Assembly (NCBI RefSeq): GCF_040869045.1
Contig: NC_090323.1
Span: 259,660,392-259,724,391 of the forward strand
Direction: 5' to 3'
Source of the DNA: Eurosta solidaginis
Taxonomy: Eukaryota > Arthropoda > Insecta > Diptera > Tephritidae
DNA: 64,000 nt
A model generated the notes under the pieces. It made no database searches, was not told the origin of the DNA, and saw only the letters and a program-made list of their open reading frames with translations. The position numbers and the translations under genes were made by a program. Every line of letters starts with the position of its first letter. Position 1 is the first letter of the stretch. Positions 46,058 through 55,259 of the stretch are shown piece after piece.

Positions 46058-46398
46058 GGCCACCGTGGTGTGATGGTAGCGTGCTCCGCCTACCACACCG
46101 TACGCCCTGGGTTCAACTCCCGGGCAAAGCAACATCAAAATTTTAGAAATAAGGTTTTTCAATTAGAAGAAATTTTTCTAAGCGGGGTCACCCCTCGGCA
46201 GTGACTGGCAAGCGCTCCGAGTGTATTTCTGCCATGAAAAGCTCTCAGTGAAAACTCATCTGCCTTGCAGAAAACATGTAGGTCCCGTCAGGCCAATTTG
46301 TAGGGAAAATCAAGAGGAGCACGACGCAAATTGGAAGAGAAGCTCGGCCTTAGATCTCTTCGGAGGTTATAGCGCCTTACATTTATTTTTTTTTTTAA
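46058..46398 (+). mobile_element. tRNA-derived SINE
   Basis: The 5' tRNA-like head GGCCACCGTGGTGTGATGG contains an A box, and GGTTCAACTCC at 46110-46120 is a good B box (RNA polymerase III internal promoter). The body includes AAGCGGGGTCACCCCTCGGC, TATTTCTGCCATGAAAAGC and TCGGAGGTTATAGCGCC, and ends ACATTTA followed by T12. From memory this body is a common fly SINE/LINE tail. A CCA end and intact cloverleaf are missing, so it is not a tRNA gene. Confidence 0.8.
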
Positions 46399-46933
46399 TT
46401 CCAGCCTATAGTATAAGGGATTGTTATGACAATTAGTGAAATCGAGAACTAAGTTATTTAGGTCGAGTATCTTCATGCGCCGAATTATTAATTTCAAACA
46501 TTTTTTTAGTTATGCACTATGTCTATATCACAATTTTATTACATTACAAAAACTTGTAAATTTCACGAATGACAACCATCAGTTACTTTATTGAATGTCA
46601 ACTTACTTCCCTAAGCGACATCTGTTGATAAGTAGTTAAATGATTAGATGTCGTTTTCAAATTGAACATATGCCTCTAGTGTTCAACGGTAGCAAATTAC
46701 CATGGTGAGATATATTTTTGCTATGGTGAGAAATCTTTCTAATAGTAATCTGCGAGAAATTGCAATTATTCATTTCATATTTGCCAAAAATAAGCATTTA
46801 AATATATTTTGCTAAAATTTCCCACGGTGCCTTGATATTGCGTTTCAATTTTATTAGCGTGTGTGTTTAAGCGACTTAAACTATGAGTTTTTTTTTTTCG
46901 TTTGTTTCATAAGAGCTGAAATTCTCATCCGGC
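46399..46933. other. No recognised gene
   Basis: AT-rich DNA with no ORF, RNA or repeat that I can name. Confidence 0.5.
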
Positions 46934-47216
46934 AATACCTCAGAGCCCAGTGCTCGCCTCCACATCACATTTTGAAAGGGGTCTTCAAATAGAAGATGAG
47001 GTGGCTCATTAGAGCGAAACCTCAGAGTTCCTTATGCTTGCCCCGAATTAAATAAATGGAGGTTTTTCTAGTAGAAAATGGGGTGCCCAATACCTCAGAG
47101 CCCCGTGCTCGCCTCCATATCACATTTTTAAAGGGGTCTTCAAATAGAAGATGAGGTGGCTCATTAGAGCGAAACCTCAGAGTTCTCTATGCTCGCCCCA
47201 AATTAAATAAATAAAG
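46934..47216 (+). repeat. Two tandem 155-bp copies
   Basis: AATACCTCAGAGCCC starts at 46934 and 47089. The units share AAAGGGGTCTTCAAATAGAA and GGCTCATTAGAGCGAAACC; the second lacks the last ~27 bp. No coding capacity. Confidence 0.85.
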
Positions 47217-47400
47217 GTGTACCGATGCTTTGCATCGTCCCGTGTTTTAAATACACCATAAATAAAATTGAAAATAACAAACATAATAAATTGAATACAT
47301 TAAAATAAAGATATTATAAATAAATAAAGGTGGACCGATGCTTTGCATCGTCCCGTATTTTAAATACACCATAAACTAAATGAACATAAAATACAGTCCA
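47217..47400 (+). repeat. Two hairpin repeats with GCTTTGC core
   Basis: CGATGC-TTT-GCATCG hairpins at 47223-47237 and 47336-47350, each followed by TCCCGT and TTTTAAATACACCATAAA, 113 bp apart. They resemble the terminal hairpins of non-autonomous insect elements. Confidence 0.65.
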
Positions 47401-47435
47401 TTAAAATAATAATTTATAAAATTATAAATATGCTT

Positions 47436-47507
47436 GGTTGCAATGGGCTTTGAACCCGCAACCCCAAACGTTTGAGTCGGGTACGTCATCCACTGTGCCA
47501 CAACTCA
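47436..47507 (-). other. tRNA-like sequence (pol III boxes), probably SINE head
   Basis: On the minus strand an A box is visible in TGGCACAGTGGATGACG (47484-47500) and a B box in GGTTCAAAGCC (47446-47456), with weakly paired GTTG/CAAC ends. The anticodon arm is not convincing, so I read it as a tRNA-derived SINE head or tRNA relic. Confidence 0.45.
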
Positions 47508-47722
47508 TACGCCTACAAACACATCAAATTACTCCCTTATAACTCACATTAAACTGCTCGCCCTTAACTGCCCCACGCTTAGCTAGTGTGTGAAAGTAAG
47601 AAAAATAAATCGAATCTTGTGTAAGATTTTTTTACCAGGATTTTTAACTTTAATGTTTTCCTTTAAAGCTTTAATAGAATATGAGTAAGTAGAGTATTAT
47701 TTCGTCTAACTACCCCAACCCT

Positions 47723-48110
47723 AAATGGCAACCCTACTCAAAAATGTCCCTATTGTAATGCGGAGTGAAATACCTTTCGTTTGATACCCATATCGGCATA
47801 TCTCATGCAAATTCTTTTTAAATTTAGAATAGGTGGCAATCCAAATGGCAACGCTACTCAAAAATGTCCCTATTGTAATGCGGAGTGAAATACCTTTCGT
47901 TTGATACCCATATCGGCATATATCATGCAATTTTTTTTATTTCGAATAGGTGGCAACCTTGTGAAACATTCTGAGTGACAACACCTAGGGAGAAAGACTT
48001 AGAAGGTGATACACTATCTCTGTACCAAATTTCGTTTAAATCGGTTGAGCCGTTCCCGAGATCGTTCGGCTATACAAATATACAAGAATTGCTCGTTTAA
48101 AGTTATACGA
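47723..48110 (+). repeat. Two 120-bp tandem copies plus Helitron-like end
   Basis: AAATGGCAAC starts at 47723 and 47843; each unit includes CCTTTCGTTTGATACCCATA, the core also present in the 130-bp modules. Downstream, TTTAAATCGGTTGAGCCGTT and CGTTCGGCTATACAAATATA (about 48030-48085) in reverse resemble a rolling-circle element 5' end. Confidence 0.65.
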
Positions 48111-48114
48111 TTTT

Positions 48115-48556
48115 TTTATTTGTAGCGATGTAAACTCAATTTCGATATTCCTACAGATGTCATCTTAAGCTAATTAAATTGAACGAATATGTTAAAAATG
48201 AACAGACGTTTAAATCGGATTAAAATAACGTCCCATTAACACTTAATACAAGATCTTGATTATGTCAAACCACTTAGAGCAGTGTTGTTGCTCAAAATTT
48301 AGTGCACTACTACTATGGTTTTGTGGCAGTAGAATACAATAGAACTAATTAGCAGTGTGAAAACAAATAAAACCAATTAAGTATACCGTTTCACGTTTCT
48401 CTATTTGTTCCTGAAAAATACAGTTATTCTAGACATAATCGTCTCAAATTAATATACCAACTCAATTGTGCAAATACTTACAGTGATCGAAAAATAATAG
48501 GGGCAATTTACTGCCAAATACGAAATCAATTATATCAGCAGAACTTCAACATCTTC
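48115..48556 (+). repeat. Family F dispersed repeat, copy 3
   Basis: The fullest copy: TGTAGCGATGTAAACTCAAT, CAAAATTTAGTGCAC, GAATACAATAGAACTAATTA, and the end TTACAGTGATCGAAAAATAA shared with copy 2. It abuts the truncated 3' side of the next Helitron. Confidence 0.7.
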
Positions 48557-48559
48557 TGG

Positions 48560-50818
48560 AATAGCGCAGCCTGTCTCTATCTCTTTCTCAGTCTCCTTCT
48601 CTGTTTTCTCTTCTCTCAAGTTTTTCTCCTTCTTCTTCATCTCTTATTGCCAATCCCAGAGGGTGGTATGTATTTTGTTCAAGTCCCATTCCGAGTCTCA
48701 GTCCCAGTCCCACTCCGAGTCTCAGCCTCAGTCCCAGTCCTAGTCTTAATCCCAGTCCCAGGCCGTCTCTGGTATACTTCCCGGAAAAAAGCATCGTAAA
48801 TACTAATATAGGCAAATTTATAAACGAAATTTCAGGCAAATCGTATAGGACGTATGTAAATAGGTATGTGGGTATTATTAATTCTTGTCTTTATTTCGGC
48901 TTCGCATGCATATTTATCAGTTTTGCCAGGTTGATGCGACTAAATCGAATATCACAATGAACTTTAGAGCTCTCAGCAACAGCTTTCATTTGATATCCAT
49001 AATACACACACATTCTAGGGGTATCCGGTATCTGTATTATAGCACACATCAACAGGTTCAATTTGATACCCATAATATAAAAACACATTCCAGGTGTATC
49101 CGGGTCGTCGTTTTGGGCTATATCTCGAGACCCTAGCCTCCCAGTTGTATGAAAATTATCCTGTACTATAGCACTCATCAACAGTTTTCATTTGATATCC
49201 ATATTGTATAAACACATTCTAGGGGTACCCGGGTCCACGTTTTGGGCTATATCTCGAGACCCTAGCCTCCCAGTTGTATAAAAATTATCATGTACTATAG
49301 CACTCATCAACAGCTTTCATTTGACATCCATATTGTATAAACACATTCTAGGGGTACCCGGGTCCACGTTTTGGGCTATATCTCGAGACCCTAGCCTCCC
49401 AGTTGTATGAAAATTATCCTGTACTATAGCACTCATCACCAGCTTTCATTTGATATCCATATTGTATAAACACATTCTAGGGGTACCCGGGTTCACGTTT
49501 TGGGCTATATTTCGAGACCCTAGCCTCCCAGTTGTATGAAAATTATCCTGTACTGTAGCACTCATCACCAGTTTTCATTTGATATCCATATTGTATAAAC
49601 ACATTCTAGGGGTATCCGGGTCCACGTTTTGGCCTATATCTGGAGACCCTAGTCACCCAGGGGTATGAAAATTATCCTGTACTATAGCACTCATCAACAG
49701 CTTACATTTGACATCCATATTGTATAAACACATTCCAGGTGTATCCGGGTCGTCGTTTTGGGCTATATCTCGAGACCCTAGCCTCCCAGTTGTATGAAAA
49801 TTATCCTGTACTATAGCACTCATCAACAGTTTTCATTTGATATCCATATTGTATAAACACATTCTAGGGGTACCCGGGTCCACGTTTTGGGCTATATCTC
49901 GAGACCCTAGCCTCCCAGTTGTATAAAAATTATCATGTACTATAGCACTCATCAACAGCTTTCATTTGACATCCATATTGTATAAACACATTCTAGGGGT
50001 ACCCGGGTCCACGTTTTGGGCTATATCTCGAGACCCTAGCCTCCCAGTTGTATGAAAATTATCCTGTACTATAGCACTCATCACCAGCTTTCATTTGATA
50101 TCCATATTGTATAAACACATTCTAGGGGTACTCGGGTTCACGTTTTGGGCTATATTTCGAGACCCTATCCTCCCAGTTGTATGAAAATTATCCTGTACTG
50201 TAGCACTCATCACCAGTTTTCATTTGATATCCATATTGTATAAACACATTCTAGGGGTATCCGGGTCCACGTTTTGGCCTATATCTGGAGACCCTAGTCA
50301 CCCAGGGGTATGAAAATTATCCTGTACTATAGCACTCATCAACAGCTTACATTTGACATCCATATTGTATAAACACATTCTAGGGGTACCCGGGTCCACG
50401 TTTTGGGCTATATCTCGAGACCCTAGCCTCCCAGTTGTATGAAAATTATCCTGTACTATAGCACTCATCAACAGCTTTCATTTGACATCCATATTGTATA
50501 AACACATTCTAGGGGTACCCGGGTCCACGTTTTGGGCTATATCTCGAGACCCTAGCCTCCCAGTTGTATGAAAATTATCCTGTACTATAGCACTCATCAA
50601 CAGCTTACATTTGACATCCATATTGTATAAACACATTCTAGGGGTACCCCGGTCCACGTTTTGATCTCAAGACCCTAGACACGTAGCGAAAAAAAAGGTA
50701 GACATTGGCCGATTCTCAGACCTACCCAATATGCCCACAAAATTTTATGAGAATCGGTTCAGCCGTTTCGGAGGAGTTCAGCCTCTAAAACCGTGACAGA
50801 AGAATTTTATATATTAGA
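48560..50818 (-). mobile_element. Non-autonomous Helitron with expanded array
   Basis: Read on the minus strand it begins TCTAATATATAAAATTC after an A (5' end at 50818), passes AACGGCTGAACCGATTCTC, then a long array, then CATAATGAAA-type spacer and a purine-rich 3' part matching 17620-17800 of the 17-kb Helitron. The CTAG end and hairpin are missing; it stops at family F copy 3 near 48560. Confidence 0.8.
48985..50670 (-). repeat. 129-bp tandem array with 645-bp higher-order period
   Basis: About 13 units of ~129 bp (CATTTGATATCCATATTGTA, CACATTCTAGGGGTACCCGG, GTTTTGGGCTATATCTCGAG). Diagnostic variants recur 645 bp apart: GTGTATCCGGGTCGTCG at 49094 and 49739; GGCCTATATCTGGAGACC at about 49631 and 50276; GGGTTCACG near 49490 and 50134. 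So two blocks of five units were duplicated together. Confidence 0.9.
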
Positions 50819-50857
50819 TGTACATATTTGCTTTTGCAATTATTTTCACAGGGATTT

Positions 50858-52160
50858 TTATACCTTTCATGAACATGAAATGGTATATTAACTTTGGTCC
50901 GATGTTTGTAACGTTGAGAAATATAGAAGATAGACTCACCATTAAGTATACCGAATCGATCAGGGCGACAAACTGAGTTTATATAGCCATGTCCGTCTTT
51001 CCATCCTTCTGTCTGTTCGAATGCAAACTAGTCCTCAAATTTTGAGATATCTGAATGAAATTTGGCACGACGATGTATTTTTGTATTATATTAGACATTT
51101 GTTGGATCCGGTAGGATTGGGCCACTATAACATACTGTCACGAATATTAGCGACAATAAGGGAAGCTATCATCTCTAGGCCGATGCTGAGCAGTGACTTC
51201 TATGCACATCATTAAATCAATCATTATGTCTTCACATATATACGTACACGCAGCGGAGAAGAGGCGCACAAACACATGCAGATATCTTATCTGAGATGCT
51301 CCCAAAACTATGCAATTATAATTGTGCTCACCTATGTACACGCATATGAGAAGCTATAAACGTAGTAATTTTATAGCTGATAACCAACTAGTAAATTCTA
51401 GAATAGAAGCGCCTAGAAGATGCGAACGAGGAAATCAGAGAGTATAAAAGACGACAGTAGAGGCGCGACAATCAGTTTGATTTAAGAAGCCACCTGGCGA
51501 GCAATAGTAGTGTTAGTACGTTATTGTGAAGTACTTTAATAAAGGCCATTTGCATTATTGAAAAGTGGAGTTATTTATTCAACAGTTTAGCGATACGAAC
51601 CTTAGTAGAATATTTGAAATAAGCGGAATTGCAGTAAATTCGTTACAATATATCTCCCATACAACCGATCGTTCAGATAAGACGATTTTGGTCATTCCTG
51701 CCGCAATTTAGAAAGTATAAAAGTGAAACTCGGTGACATATATTCTAATATATCATAGAAGATATCCTGAAAAAATCACTTTGATCCGAGCTATATATAG
51801 TTATATCCCATACTCCCTTAATTTAGAAAGTATAAACGTGAAAATCGGTGATATATATTTTAATATATCATAGAAGATTTTCTGAAAAAATCATTTCGAT
51901 CGGAGCTATATATAATATATATATATATATATCCCATACAACCGATTGTACAGATATGGGCATTTCTTCATTGCACCCTAACCTTGACAGCTAAAACGTG
52001 AAACTTGGTGTGATATATGTATCATTGAAAATCATTTTACAAAATTATCAGGATCGGAGCTATTGAAGCATTTAACAATAAACAATGTTGTCGTAATAAC
52101 CTCAGTATGATAGCAGAACTGATATAATCCTATTTCTGCTCCGCTTTATGCCCTTCATAA
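50858..52160 (+). repeat. ATACC-hairpin family repeat, interrupted by a solo LTR
   Basis: Head hairpin ATACC-TTTCATG-AA-CATGAAA-TGGTAT (50860-50886), then TATTAACTTTGG, AGCCATGTCCGTC and ATGAAATTTGG, in the same order as the head of the TATACTC family. The interior has its own tandem module of about 115 bp (TTTAGAAAGTATAAA, TATATCATAGAAGAT, ATCGGAGCTATATATA) repeated about three times after 51640. From memory similar repeats are common in muscoid flies. Confidence 0.75.
51136..51647 (+). mobile_element. Solo LTR of the Ty3/gypsy-type element
   Basis: 512 bp from TGTCACGAATATTAGCGAC to AAATTCGTTACA, inserted in the ATACC repeat; flanks ATAC and ATAT are a one-mismatch 4-bp target duplication. 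It has TATAAAAG (about 51443) and AATAAA near 51537. Same family as the LTR at 54455-54919. A solo LTR results from recombination between two LTRs. Confidence 0.85.
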
Positions 52161-52366
52161 ACGTGATATGGTAAACATGAGAAGCATGCGCATAAATAAG
52201 GATAAAGAAATGATCAAGACGATGAGCTAAGTCCATTTAGGTAAGTTCGTCTGTTTAATTAAATTGAGTTTCCACATAAGGGGGTTCCAGGCACAACTTT
52301 TCCTACTAAGTAACTAAAACGTATAATTTTGGTTTATTCATAGCTTTGAAAAAAGGATAGATTTTT

Positions 52367-52580
52367 ATACCTTTCATGAACATGAAATGGTATATTAACT
52401 TTGGTGCGATGTTTGTAGCGTTGAGAAATATAGAAGATAGACTCACCATTAGGTATACCGAATTGATCAGGGCGACGAACTGAGTTCATATAGCTATGTC
52501 CGTCTGTCCGTCCGTCTTATACATCCGATAATTTGCAGATTAAGAACGGGATAAGATTATTGTTCAGCCCCATTCATAAA
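52367..52580 (+). repeat. ATACC-hairpin family, head only
   Basis: A second head: hairpin 52367-52393, TATTAACTTTGGTGCGATG, AGCTATGTCCGTCTGTCC. It breaks off and is followed by CCGTCCTTACTTG and T15, the outer end of the TATACTC family. Confidence 0.7.
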
Positions 52581-52750
52581 ATGTTCCGTCCTTACTTGTT
52601 TTTTTTTTTTTTTTGTGTTTTAGGTGTACCACTTACGCAGGTCTATGATTGTGTGGATTTCATTTTGCACGCTCTGTGTGGGTATAAACGCAGCCATGTA
52701 TTTGATATTTCAATTTATTTCAGAGGGATTTTTAAGGTATAAAATTTGTT

Positions 52751-54162
52751 ATACTCAGCTGAGCAGAGCTCACAGAGTATTTTAATTTTGTTCGCATAAC
52801 GGTACCCCGTAACAGCATAAAATAATCGAGATAGATATAGACTTCTATATATCAAAATGGGCGAAAAAAGATATTCATTTAGCCATGTCCGTCCGTCCGT
52901 CCGTCTGTCCGTAAACACGATAACTTGAGTAAACTTTGAGATATCTTAATGAAATTTGGTACGTAAGTTCCTGGGCTATTTAAAGTGAACGAAATCAGAC
53001 AATAACCATGTCCACTTGGTAGGTTTGTAAAATTATGTACAATGGGCGTGGCACCGCCCACTTTAAAAAATAACGTAATTTAGAAGTTTTACAAGCTGTA
53101 ATTTGGCAGTCGTTGAAGATATAATAATGAAATTTAGCAGGAACGTTACTGCTATTACTATATGTGTTCTAACTAAAAATTAGCAAAATTGGATGACGAA
53201 CACGCCCATTTAAAAAAAAAAATCTTTGAGTCAAAAAATTGAATAGCTTTACAGTATAAAAGTAAATTATGCCAACATTCAAGTCCAGTAATGATATGGT
53301 GCAACAAAATACAAAAATTTAAGAAAATTTCAAAACGGGCATGGCTCATTTAATTTGTCCAGAATACTTTCAATGCCATAAATCGAACAAAAATTTACCA
53401 ATCCTTGTGAAATTTGGTAAGGGCATAACTGCCAAATACGAAAAAGGGATGAAACATGGTGACTGAATTGTTTTTTGACGGAAAATATTACTTTAGAAAA
53501 AACTTTGTAAAATGGATGTGACACCTAACATATTACGTAGAAGAAAATGAAAAAGTTCTGCAGGGCGAAATCAAAAGCCCTTGGAATCATGACAGGAACA
53601 CTGTTCGTGGTATTACATATATAAATAAATTAGCGGTACCTGACATATGATGTTCTGAGTCACCCTGGTCCACATTTTGGTCAATATCTCGAAAACACCT
53701 TCACATATACAACTAAGGGCCACTCCCTTTTAAAACCCTCACTAATACCTATAATTTGATACCCATATCGTACAAACACATCCTAGAGTCACCCCTGGTC
53801 TACGTTTATGGCGATATCTCGAAAAGGCGTCCACCTATAGAACTAAGGCCCACTCCCTTTTAAAATATTCATTAACACCTTTCATTTGATACCCATATCG
53901 TACAACACAGTCCGGGGTTACCTTAGGTTCATTTCCCTACATGCTGATTTTCCCTTATTTGACAAAGGATGAAGGAAAATCGTTCCAAAAAACGTCACCC
54001 TTGGTCTACAATTTGGTCGATGTTTCCCAAACGTATGTGATATGGAATTAAAAACCACTTATAGACCATCTGCGAAACCCTGCGAAACCAACGAAGCTAA
54101 GCTCTGAGCCGAGTATGCAATGTTCGGTTACACCCGAACCATGCCCTCCTTACTTGTTTCGG
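52751..54162 (-). repeat. TATACTC-family repeat, copy 8
   Basis: Both ends are present: hairpin TATACTC-AGC-TGAGC-AGA-GCTCA-CA-GAGTAT (52751-52781) and the outer GTTCGG-TTACAC-CCGAAC with CCTCCTTACTTG (54123-54157). GGGCG boxes near 53050 and 53205, and about two 130-bp modules at 53660-53930. Confidence 0.88.
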
Positions 54163-54454
54163 TTTTAAATATGGACGGTAAGTGTGAATAGTAAGGTAAA
54201 AAATTCAATCTGCTACGACCGCTTTACTTGTTGAAATTTTTTTAGCAAAACAAAAAAAAAACATGTTTACATTCTCATTCATCATGGGTACACCTCTAGT
54301 ATTTGCCAAGAGGACGAAGTTGTTCTATAACGTAAATACTGACATCCGATTATGTTCCTTCCATTTGATCGTATGTCAGGTCTTCATTGACTGGCCAGTT
54401 CAGCCTAATCTCATCATTGGTACAGAAATCATGCATATCAACATCTATACATAT
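54163..54454. other. Spacer, nothing recognised
   Basis: The ORF at 54263-54469 has no motif I recognise and runs into the LTR. Confidence 0.5.
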
Positions 54455-54919
54455 TGGAACGAATATTAGTATCACTAAGCGATACTACAATCACTAAACC
54501 GATACTCATCAGTATGTACGTAAACAATCATCATCATGTACACATACATACAAGCAGCAGACAGATACTCCCAAAAGTAGACAATCATCGATGGAAGTAT
54601 CACTCACATATACACGGGCATATGAGAAGCTATACGCGTGCATCTATAGTTATAATTTTATAAAGTATAAGTAAATTCTAGAAACGCCTAGAAGTATGGA
54701 ACGAGGAAATCAAAGGGTATAAAAGAACGCAAGCTGAGCAATCATAAAATCAGTTGGATTTAAGCACGCTATCTGTCGATCAGTAGAAGTGTTATTGTGA
54801 AGTACTTTAATAAAGGTCATTTTGCATTATTGAATAGTGGAGTTATTTATTCAACAGTTTAGTGATTCGAACGTTAGCAGAAGGTTGCAAATAAGCAAAA
54901 TTGCACTAAATTCGTTACA
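54455..54919 (+). mobile_element. 5' LTR of a Ty3/gypsy-type retrotransposon
   Basis: 465 bp ending AAATTCGTTACA, homologous to the solo LTR at 51136-51647. TATAAAAG at 54718 and AATAAA at 54809 mark the U3/R region. The first bases read TGGAACGAATATT in place of TGTCACGAATATT. Directly downstream TGGTGTCAGGAGAGG (54922-54936) is a candidate primer binding site. Confidence 0.8.
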
Positions 54920-55259
54920 GTTGGTGTCAGGAGAGGAATTGTTGAATAAATTCTGGAGATTTCGAATACAACTTGGACATGGCAATGTTAAGTGAATTAA
55001 GGATCCAGCAACTGAAAAGGGAGTTGGAGAACCGTGGATTGAATACAACGGGCAATAACGTCGAACTTCAAGCACTGCTACGATAGGTATTGGAGTTGGA
55101 AGGAATTAATGTGGACGAGTATGTCTTATATCCTGATGTGGAAGAATCAGCAACAAAAATTTAAGAGAAAAGCGAAACATCGCAGACAGTTACCAGCACA
55201 GACTTGAACATGATATTGGCTGCAATATCTGCACAAACATCGACAGTAACATCCAAGAT

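Noticed and set aside
47436..47507. A functional tRNA gene
   Set aside because: A and B boxes are present, but the acceptor and anticodon stems are too weak; better read as a SINE head or relic.
47721..47930. Minus-strand 69-codon ORF with an internal repeat
   Set aside because: The repeat is the translation of the two 120-bp tandem units.
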